Source: Paraconiothyrium sp. Pb-2020 (lineage: Eukaryota; Ascomycota; Dothideomycetes; Pleosporales; Didymosphaeriaceae). From it: DNA of 64,000 bases. The stretch lies in contig JAJUBI010000004.1 of NCBI GenBank assembly GCA_022419385.1, positions 4,852,147 to 4,916,146 on the forward strand. The letters are read 5' to 3'. The position numbers and the translations under genes were made by a program. The notes under the pieces are model-generated. The model worked only from the letters and a program-made list of their open reading frames with translations. It searched no databases and was not told where the DNA came from. Positions 46,848-57,932 of this stretch are shown here, piece after piece. Each line of letters opens with the position of its first letter. Positions within the stretch are counted from its first letter, which is position 1.

Positions 46848-47392
46848 GTGGACGTAGTGGTTTGTGCAAATAAGAGGTTGCTTACCAGTGCGCGCACGGT
46901 GTCAGGACTGGGACCTGGGGCATTCAAACAAGAGGATCTGATATCGAACATGGAAACATTCTCACGGTTCGCAGGAGTGAGTGGGTACTACAAAGACAAA
47001 GTAAAGGAGCTCGAAAGCGAGCTAGAAAAAAAAGGGCCATCCGGGGCGACGACATATACCGCTAACTTTTGAAGGCGAGGTCCGTCAAATTGATCAGCTC
47101 ATCGTTGGAGATTCATCTGCGAAGCCGCGGAAATATCAATTTATCATGCACGTACTCATAAAGTGGGGTCCTTTCCGGTAATGAGCTCACTGATCCACTG
47201 CCTTGTGACAAATGCCGTAGCCCCGTTGAACTGCGCGATTCTGCCAACTGCAAATACACATCAATCTGCCTAGTGGAGATAAGGGATGAGAAACATATTC
47301 CTCCCCTCAGGCATACCCCAAATTTAGCTGAGAAGAAGACGAATGGAGAGTTGCACGGCTTTACGATACACCATGGCCAAGGGGGCTAGTCA
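46848..47392 (+). pseudogene. Possible fragment of an unidentified gene
   Basis: An open frame to 47072 reads as a helical, charged segment (GAFKQEDLISNMETFSRFAG, YYKDKVKELESELEKKG). At the TTTT run near 47066-47071 the plausible continuation (FEGEVRQIDQLIVGDSSAKP) sits one base out of frame. Further on, a third block open to TAG near 47392 contains CDKCRSPVELRDSANCKYTS. The three blocks look like coding sequence, but the order, frame and family are uncertain. The sequence after 47390 becomes AT-rich. Confidence 0.25.
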
Positions 47393-47663
47393 TAGCATCC
47401 TGTATTTAGTTTATAATCCAGTACTATACACCCACTCTAGCTATTATAGACAAGACAAGATACATAGTGTGCCTAACGCATGTTAGTATACAAACGTGGG
47501 TAGACACGGTGAGTGGGCGACGCTAGCTGCAGCCGCCACCATCAGCTCGCGACCCCCACAGCCCTAGATACAAAAGGCCCAACCCCGCTGTAGCGCCCAG
47601 CCTTGCGGGCTCTAATCCCTTTTCCCATAGATTCTGCCTGGGCGATAATTGCGTGATTTTGCT

Positions 47664-48506
47664 ATGTATGCTACGTTGGTCTTCGGTCTTATTAGTGGGT
47701 TAAGTTGGGTTTACGCCAACAATGAGTTTATTGTTCCTCCACCTGCTGGATTAGACGCCGTTATGAACGAGTCCGTCGAGATTAAATAGCGATGCGACGA
47801 TTGTGGATCGTTACCAGTAACGCTGAACGTATGGCAAGACAAAGACGACGGGAGCTGGGCTCAAGAAGTACTACTGTGTAAGTTGGTGACAGAAGAGGAG
47901 CACATCCGTGCCGCTTGAGCGCGCCACTAATGTTTGTGGATAGCGACCGAGATTGACCCCGGAAGCTATATCTGGGCCCCCCATACATTAGAAGACTTGA
48001 CGATAGCCAATGGCTTCCATTTCAACCTCGTTGCTGGTAGCCTTGGATTCGATAGCGGCGCGGTTTTTATCAAAGAGTCGCAAAGCATAACATTGGTACT
48101 GAAGCTTTCGACCTCGCTCTCGACGTCTACCTTACTTTCGACGTCTTCACACTCGAGCACTACCTCCACATCCTTTTCTACCAGTACCACTACAACACCT
48201 GCTACGGCCGAATCCGTACCCACAAGCTCCAGCGCTGCAGGCAGCAATAACAATACGACACTAAAGGTTGGGCTCGGTGTTGGTCTAGGCGTCAGCATAC
48301 CATTCCTTCTACTCCTGGGTGGCATACTAGGCTATGTTGCCTTTCGAAGATCTTCTAGGCTTCCTCAGTACACGCCGTACCGAATGTCCTCCAAACATGA
48401 CGCCGCTGTAGCACAGGAGCTGCCCGAGGTAACGGCTGTCATGGAGATGGGGAACGATGGACAGAGACATGAGCTGCCGGAACAAGTGAGCCCGACCATC
48501 AAGTGA
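47664..48506 (+). pseudogene. Ser/Thr-rich single-pass membrane protein with one nonsense codon
   Basis: Exon 1 (47664-47877) encodes a signal peptide (MYATLVFGLISGLSWVYA) and the start of an extracellular domain (NNEFIVPPPAGLDAVMNESV). Codon 42 is TAG (47787-47789), where IK*RCDDCGSLPVTLNVWQ suggests an original Trp. Coding continues in the same frame to a canonical intron (47878-47943). Exon 2 (47944-48506) completes the domain (EIDPGSYIWAP), then a long Ser/Thr stalk expected to be O-mannosylated, a membrane helix (VGLGVGLGVSIPFLLLLGGI), and a cytoplasmic tail beginning FRRSSRLPQYTPYR. The layout is like fungal wall-sensor or Mid2/Wsc-type and Kre9-like surface proteins. Everything but one codon is intact, so read-through, sequencing error or recent loss are all possible. 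Confidence 0.75.
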
Positions 48507-48872
48507 GTGAGAGGATGGCAGAGACATATATATGTATGGATGGGTGAGGCAATGTATCTATGTACGGAAGGGACACCCCTCGTAATACAGAGTGTTTCCA
48601 TCTATGTAGCCCTTTCGCTAATGTGACCAATGGCAGCGATCCCTATTATGTGACACCCCAACCTCTCAAATTGAACCTTATTTTTAGCATGACCTAAAAT
48701 ATCGACCTCAACCAGTCTGTCCGTGACAGATGCCCAAGCCGTGCTTCTAGTGATGCCTAGCAGTGAGTTGTACTGTGATGCGGGCAGTAATGATCTTTGA
48801 CGGCGGCCTCATTACATCGGTTTTAAAGTTCATAAGAAAAGACGGCATTAAATGTAGACTTCTAGACGCAAC
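48507..48872. other. Intergenic between convergent genes
   Basis: About 370 bp separating two 3' ends. No coding or structured element was seen. Confidence 0.5.
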
Positions 48873-49646
48873 TTAAGGAGCCGCCTTTTTCATCTTTAAT
48901 CCCACTTTCTTCCCGACAAATTCACTCTGCAATCCTTGCTCGAAGTCGGTAGCAATGAAATCCAAGGGATCCTCTAAAGACGTGGCGTAACCACCCGCTA
49001 GACCGACGACGTTCAAGTAGGGTCCGATGACCGGTACCCACTTGAGAGTGCCCCGCCACTCGGGGGGAGAGTCCGCGCTGGCGATCACATTGGCCGCCGA
49101 GCAGTCGTCCGGGGCGGGGATTCGAATCTCGTTGTGCTTCGGGCTCATTTGATTGGCACAAAACAGCGACCAGGCGATGTTGCCCTCTTCTTGCTTCTTG
49201 ATGAGGGCCAGATTTTCCCTGTGCTCGGGAAACATGGGCATGTAGTCACCGATGAGACGAGTCGGGATGGCGCTGTCCAGCATGGGAAAACCAGACATCA
49301 GCCAGGCACGGATTGCCGGGCCGCGGCGCTCCTCGCGGGCTTCCACAATGGCTGCGACCACGGCGGCGAACATTTTGTTGTATTCGCCGGTCTTGGAGCG
49401 GCCGAACATCTGCGCCACGCCAGCGGCGTGAAAGACGGCATCGCAGTTGTGAGCGAGGATGGCGTTCTTCAATGCTGACTTGTCCGTGACTGACCCGACG
49501 ACCACGTCGGCCAAGACAGCTCGCTGCTCTGGCGCGAGTTTGCTAGGCGAGCGAACATAAGCTACGACAGTGTGGCCGTGCTTGATCAAGGCAGGCAGTG
49601 CACGGCTGCCGACATTGCCAGTGGCACCAAGCAAGAGCACCTTCAT
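48873..49646 (-). CDS. NmrA-like / NAD(P)H-binding Rossmann protein
   Basis: The single exon encodes 257 aa from the ATG at 49646; an upstream in-frame ATG at 49823 adds 59 unconserved residues. The protein starts with the dinucleotide-binding motif MKVLLLGATGNVGSRALPAL, followed by HTVVAYVRSPSKL, a short-chain/NmrA-type arrangement. CDAVFHAAGVAQMFG and WLMSGFPMLDS complete the Rossmann core. No catalytic YxxxK is evident, so it may be a redox sensor or atypical reductase rather than a classical dehydrogenase. It is adjacent to a Zn2Cys6 regulator and two probable metabolic enzymes, which suggests a small metabolic or detoxification cluster. Confidence 0.82.
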   Translation of the reverse strand: MKVLLLGATGNVGSRALPALIKHGHTVVAYVRSPSKLAPEQRAVLADVVVGSVTDKSALKNAILAHNCDAVFHAAGVAQMFGRSKTGEYNKMFAAVVAAIVEAREERRGPAIRAWLMSGFPMLDSAIPTRLIGDYMPMFPEHRENLALIKKQEEGNIAWSLFCANQMSPKHNEIRIPAPDDCSAANVIASADSPPEWRGTLKWVPVIGPYLNVVGLAGGYATSLEDPLDFIATDFEQGLQSEFVGKKVGLKMKKAAP

Positions 49647-50298
49647 GGTCGTTTGTTCAGCTGTGTATTGAAGGAACAGATAGTACTGGATCGTAAGATT
49701 GTGTCTAGAACATAGGCCACAGATAGCTGAGGGCATAGTATATAATTGTTTTCCGCCGAGGCTTACTCGGCCCACGAAGTCCCCGTGGAATTTACGGAAA
49801 CAGCCTTCAACAGTGATGCGCATCCCTGAGAAAAGTAACTATTTCCTGCCAAAATCCTTAGCAAGCGAGTGTCAAGGTACGTATGTGGCTTAGACTTAAG
49901 AACCGTGCCGCCCTGCCCGAAGGAAGCGCTGATACACACATTCAGGGATGTACTACCATTTTCCCAATACACCCACCCTGGCCAAGAGTGTAGCGCTAGG
50001 AGACTCATTCCAGGGTGTTTTGTAGCTCTTACCTGCACATGCACAATTCCATCAGGCGTTGACCGAAGCATAGAGCCAACATTATTTGTTTTCATCCACG
50101 TGCATAGATGTGTAGTCGTCGTCCTTGGCTGATCTTAGGGCTTGAGACGGCGCCAGAACATACGGGCGTGTGCCCAGGCCCCTTGTTACTGAGAAATCCA
50201 GACGCTTGATATTTCAACCCTTTGAACTTTTATGTTTATGTTTAAAATCACTTATCGACCAGCATGCCAGTGTACCAATCGACGGGTTTTAACATAAT
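49647..50298. other. Intergenic, no supported gene
   Basis: About 650 bp, including the promoter of the NmrA-like gene and the 3' flank of the regulator. No conserved coding sequence was seen. Confidence 0.45.
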
Positions 50299-52737
50299 TC
50301 AGGTATGAATGTCTTGCAAGATCTCATCAAACATAAGATTCTCCCATTGCATGTTGTCCCAATCATAGCCTGATGTTGCCCATTCGAAATTGTCGACGCT
50401 CCGCCCTGGCAACATATTTAGGGCCTCCCTGCTCCCTTCATTAACGCTGTCATGGGCATCGCTCAGCGGGGTCCTCTCCTTGCCTGCCGGCATGGTGACT
50501 ATCTCACACCATTTCTCGACCCTAGCCTTCTTCATCTTCAAATGTTTCGCAGCAAAGTCCCATGTATCATTCTCCCAATCCAAGCCCTGCGCCGCGACCA
50601 TCTCCTTCTTTGCGGCCTCAAAACGAGACCCCATGGTGTTTAGTATGCCGAGGACATCGATCTGAAGATTGAGTTGCGCTGTGACCTTGGCTCCGAGCGT
50701 GTTGAGTATCTGGGCGGAAACGACTTGGGTGGATAGTGAGGCTGGAGGTCTCGGCAAGCTCAGATCTGGACATGAAGGCACGCCGCTTAGTGCAGGCGTT
50801 GGTTGCAAAAGAATCGGGACATCTTTCTGCGATATGGTCGAGCGGTCGCTGGAAAGCTTCACCGCGTTTGGACCGGCTACTCTTATCCATCGACTGAGCA
50901 TCATGGCGCCATGAACCAATTGGATGTAGGCTGGCTGAGGCATATAGAAGTAAGAGCAAACCGGGATGGCAAGCCAATTCTCGAGCCAGGCCTTGAGTGC
51001 GGTAGTGAAATGTGAGAAGACATCGTATACGGGCACGCCTGAAAGCGAGAGCGAGGCGAAGGATTGAGATTCGGCATCTGGTAGGTGTGAACCTGCCAGT
51101 AGAGGCGCAAAGATCCGGAGGTGAGCACTATTGTGATAGAAAGATAGAAAGTCTAGGCTCTCAATTGGGTTAGCGAAGCACCGGCAGCCACAGTTTCAAA
51201 AATTTGGGAAAACATACAATCTGATTTAAGATTCGGGGGTAGTGCGTTCCGGAGGCTGTCTAGCTCAACTCGGTATGCCTCTAGACGCGCCATCATTGAA
51301 GGCTCAGGCGAACCTGGCTGTGCGTCCACCGGTGAATCGCTACGGTGGAAGTGAAAGATTTTCTCGGTGAGTAGCTGGATATGGACTAGCTGTATGGCAA
51401 GTTGGTCTGTCTTGTATTCTCTAGCATAGTCAAGATCTTTGAGGCATTGGTCCATATATTTGGTATATCTTGTGAATGCTAACTGTTTGACGACAAGGCC
51501 AGCGCTGCTATCGAGTTAGTTTTTGTCCTTCATATAGCTTGATTAAAGCTTTGCGAGACTCACTTTGAGCTCATATACCAAACGCCAAGTAGCGCCCTCT
51601 TCTCTTCGTTCGTTCTGGACACGGGCTCCTCGGCATGTGCCAAAGGCAGCTGGCTCCTCCTCTCTTGAGACTTGGGGCATGTACTCAGTCCTAGGTCTTC
51701 TACCAAGCTGACTGCTAGGCGGATTAGATTGTTGAATTGGGCATGAGCCATGCAATGGTAGTGGTAGGACCCTAGGAAGACCAGAATGCCTTGGAGGAGA
51801 TCCAACGAGCGTTCAGAGTTCATGAGTATGGCCTTAGAGATATGTTCCATAACGGCGCGGCTTTGTCCCCTCACCAATCGAAGATGGCGGACGGAAGCTA
51901 CCATTCTGATCACCTTCATCAAAAATGGACGAGTTGCCTGCAACTGCGTTGGCGTTATGCCAGCTGCAATGACGACAAAGGGCAACAGACTAGACAGCTG
52001 ATTTCTGTAGATGGACAACAATGTCTCGTCAGACTCCACGGGTACAAGATCTTCCATGTCTACTGTTGCCATGCAGGTGCATGTTAGGCCCGTCGGTGCG
52101 CTAGAATTGCAGTCATGCGCTGGGGTGTTTAGGCCAGTTTCATGCTGGCTTAGGGTGACTTGAGCTTGGGATTCGGTGCTAACCGATGACGCCGAATGGT
52201 TGTTTGCGAGGTGATCCAGACTACCATTGGATGAACTGCCATGTACAGTTGAGCTGTCCCCTCCAGGCGTCGTCGACGAGTAAACCAAATTATTGAGTCC
52301 CTCTTCCGGCAGATCCATTCTCGTGTCAAAACCGGCACTGGTCAGGCAGAGTCAACAGTGGGTCCAACTTGGATGAACACAAAGTAGTTTAGCGATTGAT
52401 CATAGGCTGAACCCTGACGAAGATAGTCGGGTAGTCATGAGGGCATTGGGATGGGCAGTCAACTTCCTAGGGAGAGAGCTCATGCCCACCTCACGCTATC
52501 GCAAAGTGTTGATGCGCAAGAGTACAACAGGGCCTGAATATGGACTTACGAGGGCTTGGCCTGTCTCTTCTTCCTTGGACCAGAAGTTTGACGGACGCAG
52601 TCTTTCTCCAAGCTTCGGCACCGATCACACTGTTGTGGCGCCGAAGACTGGGTGCGAATGCAGCGTGTCTTTGCTGCCGCACAGGGAGCGCAGGCCGTGC
52701 CCCATCTGGCGCTGCGACCCGTTACTGGTCTGTCCAT
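50299..52737 (-). CDS. Zn2Cys6 binuclear cluster transcription factor
   Basis: Four exons fit: 52737-52550, about 52337-51564, 51504-51218 and 51152-50299 (acceptor of exon 2 could also be just before 52319), giving about 700 aa. The zinc cluster is at residues 16-47: CAPCAAAKTRC..CDRCRSLEKDC, followed by a basic PRKKRQAK nuclear signal. The middle matches the fungal transcription factor domain: SLLPFVVIAAGITPTQLQAT, HCMAHAQFNNLIRLAVSLVE and EEKRALLGVWYMSS. The tail is acidic/aromatic (WDNMQWENLMFDEILQDI), a plausible activation region. It is probably a nuclear regulator. It sits between the NmrA-like gene and the SnoaL/MDR genes and may regulate them, which is inference. Confidence 0.88.
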
Positions 52738-53676
52738 CTTAACTCGACTCTGCGAACATTCGTCTTAGCCTTGTCCGCGGAATCGTGGCGGCTTCTGGGA
52801 GGATATCGTTGTCATAAGATGCGCACGCCGCGGAAAGTAAAGACCACGTTCGTTTCGGAGTCCTCGAAGTTGCCGGCAAGTTTGGCGGAGTTTTTCTCCG
52901 GATGTTCCCGGAGTTCTACACGTTTCGGCGTTTATCCGTTGAGCTGCGGCCAGGCGCCAGATCATTAAGCGACCTTTACCGAGGTGGATAGGCCAACGCC
53001 CGGGACAGCGCAACGTCCGATTTCTATTGCTAAAGCCACTGCTACAAATTACAGGTATATGAATCTATATAACAGAAACGTCTCAAATTTTTTAAAATCG
53101 TATTACATAAACCTTAATATTATATCGATCGAAGTCTCGTTACCATCCTTACGGTTGGAGAGATTAGCTTATGAGATGGGTGCAATAGTAGACAGTATAG
53201 AGAGCGCACATTGTCAGGGTATGGAGTATTGCGTTTCGTACAAAAATGATCTCTGACATCACCGAAGTGGTGGAAAAGCCCTCTTGTTCCTTGTTTAGGA
53301 GTACCTCAAACGAACGGGCTTGACTATCTGTTGGAGGGAGCGCAGCAGGCAACTCAGGGTGATCTAATGTATTATCACTGAACAAGGGAAATAAGCTCCT
53401 AAGTTCAGTCTTTATAGAAAATATCGATTGGACTGTGCTCCAGGCACGTGATAGGAGCTTCTCAGGGCCTAGTCGTATGCGCGATTCACATCACACTATC
53501 CCCATAGACTAGGACAACCACTTATTTGGACTAAGAATACATTAATCCGACTTGCAAAACAAGACTGAGCCTCTGAATTATCACTTCGGCTGCACCACGT
53601 AACCCTCAGAAAGACAGGTAAAAAGATCATGCTTGCTTCCCGAAGCACTTGCCCTCTACCTCCTATGCACCCGTTT
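52738..53676. other. Intergenic, no supported gene
   Basis: About 940 bp. 53030-53130 is AT-rich. The short frames have no recognisable features. Confidence 0.4.
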
Positions 53677-54162
53677 CTACTTCTGTGGGGGTTGCATCAC
53701 TGAAGCATCACCTGAGGTCCAGATAACATTCAACACCAATTTCTTGATCTTCCACAGACCCGTTTCGTCCTTGATCAGGTCAACTGAATATTCCCCGCCC
53801 ACAGTGTACTTGGTTCCGTTGGGATCCCTGCCCGTACCGGAAGACGCATGTTGCGCTGTGGACGTGGCAGTGAGAGAAGCAGTATCGGCTCCATCCTGGT
53901 ACTTCACACGGACCATGCTGATGTTGTGTGTGGTATCCATCGGACCAACTCTGTTAAGGACATTTGTGCGAATCAGGGAGAGGCCCTGGAGGACTCTTTT
54001 GTTGTCATCATGAATTTCCATAGAAACGTCTTCTCCGGCCCATGCTGAGTCGAAGAGTGCGGAGTCATGGTGATCACTGGCAATGGCGGCTCGGTACAGG
54101 GCGTCGACGATAGCCTCACGCTGACTGAGAGAGGAGAGGTGTTGCGGGAACGACTGGGACAT
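53677..54162 (-). CDS. SnoaL-like (NTF2-fold) protein
   Basis: The single exon encodes 161 aa. An N-terminal helix (SQREAIVDALYRAAIASDHH) and D-x-S/A-W motif (DSALFDSAWAGEDVSMEI) lead into a curved sheet with HNISMVRVKYQDGADTASLT, GGEYSVDLIKDETGLWKIKK and a final LVLNVIWTSGD, the usual SnoaL_4 pattern of fungal proteins. Members include polyketide cyclases, dehydratases and proteins of unknown function. There is no signal peptide. The neighbouring MDR reductase and regulator make a role in secondary or xenobiotic metabolism plausible, not proven. Confidence 0.82.
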   Translation of the reverse strand: MSQSFPQHLSSLSQREAIVDALYRAAIASDHHDSALFDSAWAGEDVSMEIHDDNKRVLQGLSLIRTNVLNRVGPMDTTHNISMVRVKYQDGADTASLTATSTAQHASSGTGRDPNGTKYTVGGEYSVDLIKDETGLWKIKKLVLNVIWTSGDASVMQPPQK

Positions 54163-54722
54163 TTTCGCGTCTTATGTTTGATAAAGATAAGTAGTGTATT
54201 TGTTAATTGTAGTCATGCTGAGTCTATCTAACTAAGTGACAGATCATATATGTTGAGTATGGAAATCTCAGGTAAGCACGGCATGTGTAAATCTGTCCGC
54301 GGAGTTCTCGGGATTTATCCGTGCCATGCCCCACTTGTATCTATTATTGCGCACTACGGGGGTGGGGGCACTGTGTCACCAGCATCAAAGAGAGTTTGAA
54401 ATGCAGCTATACTGCCATGTCTTTTTTCAGAAATTTGAGTAAATGAAGTATCTGATATGTACAAGCTTCTTCAGAATTTGGGCCGTGATATGGAAATATC
54501 AAGCTAGGACGTGCGTTGTAGAAGTCAACTATTGAAGGAGACATGTCTTCAGGAGCGTTTTGGAAAGAGAAGAACGTCTTTGAAAATGAAGAAAAGGTAG
54601 TAGAGACTCACCTATGCTCTATGACACAGCCAGATATATTCAAGACACTCTAATCCAGGTACCTTTCCAACAAGTTGAGCTCCTTCTCTACATTGAGCAT
54701 CAATTCTCTAGTCGCGAGAAGT
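54163..54722. other. Intergenic, no supported gene
   Basis: About 560 bp between a minus-strand start and the 3' end of the MDR gene. No gene was seen. Confidence 0.45.
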
Positions 54723-55784
54723 TCAATTGAACGCACAAATACCTCCTTTATACCGTATGCTCCCCACTGGTGCAACCTCGAGAATTATCTTGCCCCTGGC
54801 TCTACCCGTCTTCAATCTTTGGTACGCTGCCCTCAAATCCTCAAACTTGTACTTCGAGTCAATGACAGGCTTAAACTTGCCCTCAACCATCCACTCGGCA
54901 ATCTGCATGAGATCTTCACGATCAGGTTTGGCGAAGACAGTCAGATGCTGTCTTTTTGCACCACTCAGGAACCTTGGCATGTATTCCGCCGCTATTATAA
55001 ACCGTACAAAGCTAAGGTGATGACTTGCTGCTACTGTGACGAATTTCGCATTGGGGGTCGTGTATAGGTCTGCTTCCCAAAATAGATTGTGGTCGTTACC
55101 AACGTAGTCCACAACAAGGTCGTACTTGTACGGCGAGTCCTTGAGGGCCTGTAACACGTTCTGTGTCTTATAATCGATGACTTCGTCGGCACCTAGAGAT
55201 TTGCAATGCGTGACATTGGCAGTAGAGCAGGTCACAGTCACATGGCGTCCTTGACCTTTGGCGATTTGGATACCGAGACTTCCCACCCCTCCAGATCCGC
55301 CATTCAAGAGGATTCGGGAGCCTGGTTTGGAGTAAGGTAAGATAGATTGATAAGCAGCGAGGCCAGCTATGACGATGCCCGCGGCATTGATGATGGACAA
55401 TCCTGTCGGTATAGGCACTGTATTGTTGACAAGCGCAATCCCATACTCTGACATAGCCCCTCCGTACATGAAGTTTGTCCCGGTGCATCCAAAGACGAGT
55501 TGCCCTGGTTTGAGCGTTGAACCTGGCGCAGGCTTAACGATATAGCCAGCAAAGTCATTTCCCGGAGAAGCAGGTTTGGGAAAGGCCACCTTTTGGAGTA
55601 ATTGGATTTCGGAAAGTCTTTAGTCAGCTGGATTGAGACCAGCAGCAAGAATTCGAACCAAGTGCTGGTTGGCCTGGGGCTGGAGCATAGGAACATTGTT
55701 CAGTGTTAGGTTGTTCTCGAGACCACCTGCTGTGGATTTGTATTGCCAGCTACGAAACGAGGATGGAATTCCGCTGGTAGCCAT
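54723..55784 (-). pseudogene. Medium-chain (zinc-free) dehydrogenase/quinone-reductase-like, one nonsense codon
   Basis: The frame from the ATG at 55784 covers 353 codons before the final stop and is a zinc-free MDR (quinone oxidoreductase/enoyl reductase-like) protein. The N-terminal GroES-like part has SWQYKSTAGGLENNLTL and HLVRILAAGLNPAD. Codon 55 is TAA (55620-55622), where the family normally has Tyr (LNPADYK). Coding resumes in the same frame with FPKPASPGNDFAGYIVKPAP, the NADPH-binding LLNGGSGGVGSLGIQIAK, CKSLGADEVIDYK, YDLVVDYVG and GRARGKIILE at the end. All else is intact, so this is either a recent loss or a sequence error. A role next to the SnoaL protein in small-molecule reduction is plausible. 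Confidence 0.8.
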
Positions 55785-56213
55785 GATGATGTTCTTTTTT
55801 GACGTTTTTTCATGCAAGGAACCGTGTTTTGTAGCTCAAGTTGATAACGTCCCTGCCGCGCTGATCTCAGATGAAAATTCCACGGAGACTTTTACTAATC
55901 AACATCCCGAGAAGTCTGCTCGTGAACTCCAGTCAATATTCCCTCCAACCCGATTGGTTCAAGAAACAGACCGACTATGGGAGCATCCTGAACATAGAAA
56001 AGTATTATAAAACCCAGAGGCGTCCGCAGCTGTCAAGACTAATAGTGGTTGGTTCTGGAAATTTTGAGATTGCTTTTTGGATATTTGACACGACGGCGAC
56101 CATTGAAGCTAGGATGACGGGGCTCAAGCGCCCGTCCCGGACTAGCGACGTCGATGCCGGGCTCGAGTTAAAACTCCTCCTGACAGACGGCAAGCTTAAC
56201 TGTCGCTGCGGAC
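55785..56213. other. Intergenic, no supported gene
   Basis: About 430 bp between the minus-strand MDR start and the + strand MFS relic. The frames here do not resemble known proteins. Confidence 0.4.
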
Positions 56214-56885
56214 TCTGCACGTTGTCTCGCAGGGCAAGGCCGGCTACAAGCATGACGCCTATCCAGAGGGCATTGCCTTCATCTCAATCTTAGCAGTCTT
56301 AGCCCTGTCTTTTGTTCCTATCTTCCTAGATATGGCCATCGTGTCCACGGTAACGCCAGCCGTTACGACCCAGTTCAAAGCGCTCACCACCGCTGTCGGC
56401 TGGTACTCCCGCGCCTACCAGCTAACCATCGCCGTATGTACGCCCCTAATTGTCAAGACCTTTACCTACTTCCACATCTCGTCGTCCTTCCTAATCTTCT
56501 TCCTAATCTTAAAGATCGGCTCCGCTACCTCGTTGGACATAATCATCGTTGGAAGCGCTTTGCTGGCATAGGCTCTGCAGGCCTCCCCATTGGCAGAATA
56601 ACCGTGGTGACCAGTTTGCTCCCCCTGCACAAGCAACCGGCAAAGCCAGTAACATCATAGGCGTTGAGCAGCTCGGCATCAGGGGCAGTCCGCTCATCGG
56701 CGGTGCCTTCACCTCCAACAATTCCTGACGGTGGTGCCCTTCAACTGGGCCTCAGGGATCATGTTGACGAGGGTCTACAAGGCCCCAGAATCTCTACCGC
56801 TGCTGGTAGTGTGTCCTGGGCGATGACCGGTGGCTCACTCAACTGCTACTTTTGCAATCCAAAGGCAAAAGCTCTCTGCAGTTAG
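56214..56885 (+). pseudogene. Relic of a DHA-type MFS drug transporter
   Basis: A frame from about 56236 contains AYPEGIAFISILAVLALSFV then PIFLDMAIVSTVTPAVTTQF and AVGWYSRAYQLT, which are the first helix region and D-x-(T/A)IV motif of a DHA2-type drug:H+ antiporter. It stops at TAG 56569-56571. In a second frame (from about 56550) FAGIGSAGLPIGRITVV continues the protein, and in another the segment GIRGSPLIGGAFTS appears. So the gene is broken by at least two frame changes and most of its 12-14 helices are absent or scrambled. It may be the transporter of the neighbouring small cluster. Confidence 0.75.
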
Positions 56886-57455
56886 AAACTAGAGTTCTTA
56901 ATCAAACTATGGCTGCAGGAGGACTTTGGGCCCTTCTTTCTCAAAGACGACAATAACTCTTAGCTTACACTTCTGCTAACGCCTTTGCTAACATGAGTTG
57001 ACAAATGCTTATGCAACATCTAACATGGTGGACATATAGTGCGCCCTTTAATTACTATAATTTTAATTTTATAGCTTTATACAATACTAGGAGCACAGCT
57101 ATAATAGCCGTTAATTCTCTATATATAGTAACCTCCTCCGTAGATGTATATGCGTTCGGTAGGCTGGGCTAATAGTGGTCTAAGCGCAGCACTTGATAAA
57201 GAGCCACTATAAGACTAGCCAACACAATACGCGTTCCCTTTGACAAGATTAGAACACGCTGTGTTTACACTCCTATTTAGTTGACGGAATTGACTGACCA
57301 GGATTCCGTATTGCGAGGCGATCGAATCACAAATATCTCCTGGGTCTAGTATTCCCCCCTTCAGTCCCAGTCCAGCTCATACACCCAGTTCGACATAGAG
57401 AAAATTAACACAAATTTGTCAAGTTAGGGTGGGCACCTATGGCCAATGGGCAGAG

Positions 57456-57895
57456 TAACTGAAAGTTAGCACAGAAGCTTAGCCAATAGATATAGTAATC
57501 TAAAAGTTGGTGCGCGAGCTCAGCTAATAGATGCACTAATCTAAAAGTTAGTGTATAAGCTTAGCTAATAGATACACTAATCTAAAAGTTAATGCATAAG
57601 CTTAGCTAATAGATGCACTAATCTAAAAGTTGGTGCATAAGCTTAGCTAATAGATATACTAATCTAAAAGTTAGTGCACAAGCTTAGCTAATAGATACAC
57701 TAATCTAAAAGTTAGTGCGTAAGCTTAGCTAATAGATGCACTAATCTAAAAGTTAGTGCGTGAGCTTAGCCAATAGATATACTAATCTAAAAGTTAGTGC
57801 ACAAGCTTAGCTAATAGATATACTAATCTAAAAGTTAGTGCATAAGCTTAGCCAATAGGTATACTAATCTAAATTTTAGTGTACAGCTTTATTAC
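57456..57895. repeat. 41-bp tandem repeat array, about 10.5 copies
   Basis: The unit begins TAATCTAAAAGTTAGTGCAT and continues with AAGCTTAGCTAATAGATACAC. Units start at 57456, 57496, 57537, 57578, 57619, 57660, 57701, 57742, 57783, 57824 and 57865. The spacing is 41 bp throughout except 40 bp for the first, degenerate unit. Copies differ mainly by C/T and G/A transitions. Confidence 0.9.
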
Positions 57896-57932
57896 TTGTT
57901 GCATTAATAATTATTATAACACCAACCTTACA

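Noticed and set aside
57456..57895. CRISPR-like array
   Set aside because: Units are contiguous with no spacers and the genome is eukaryotic; it is a tandem minisatellite.
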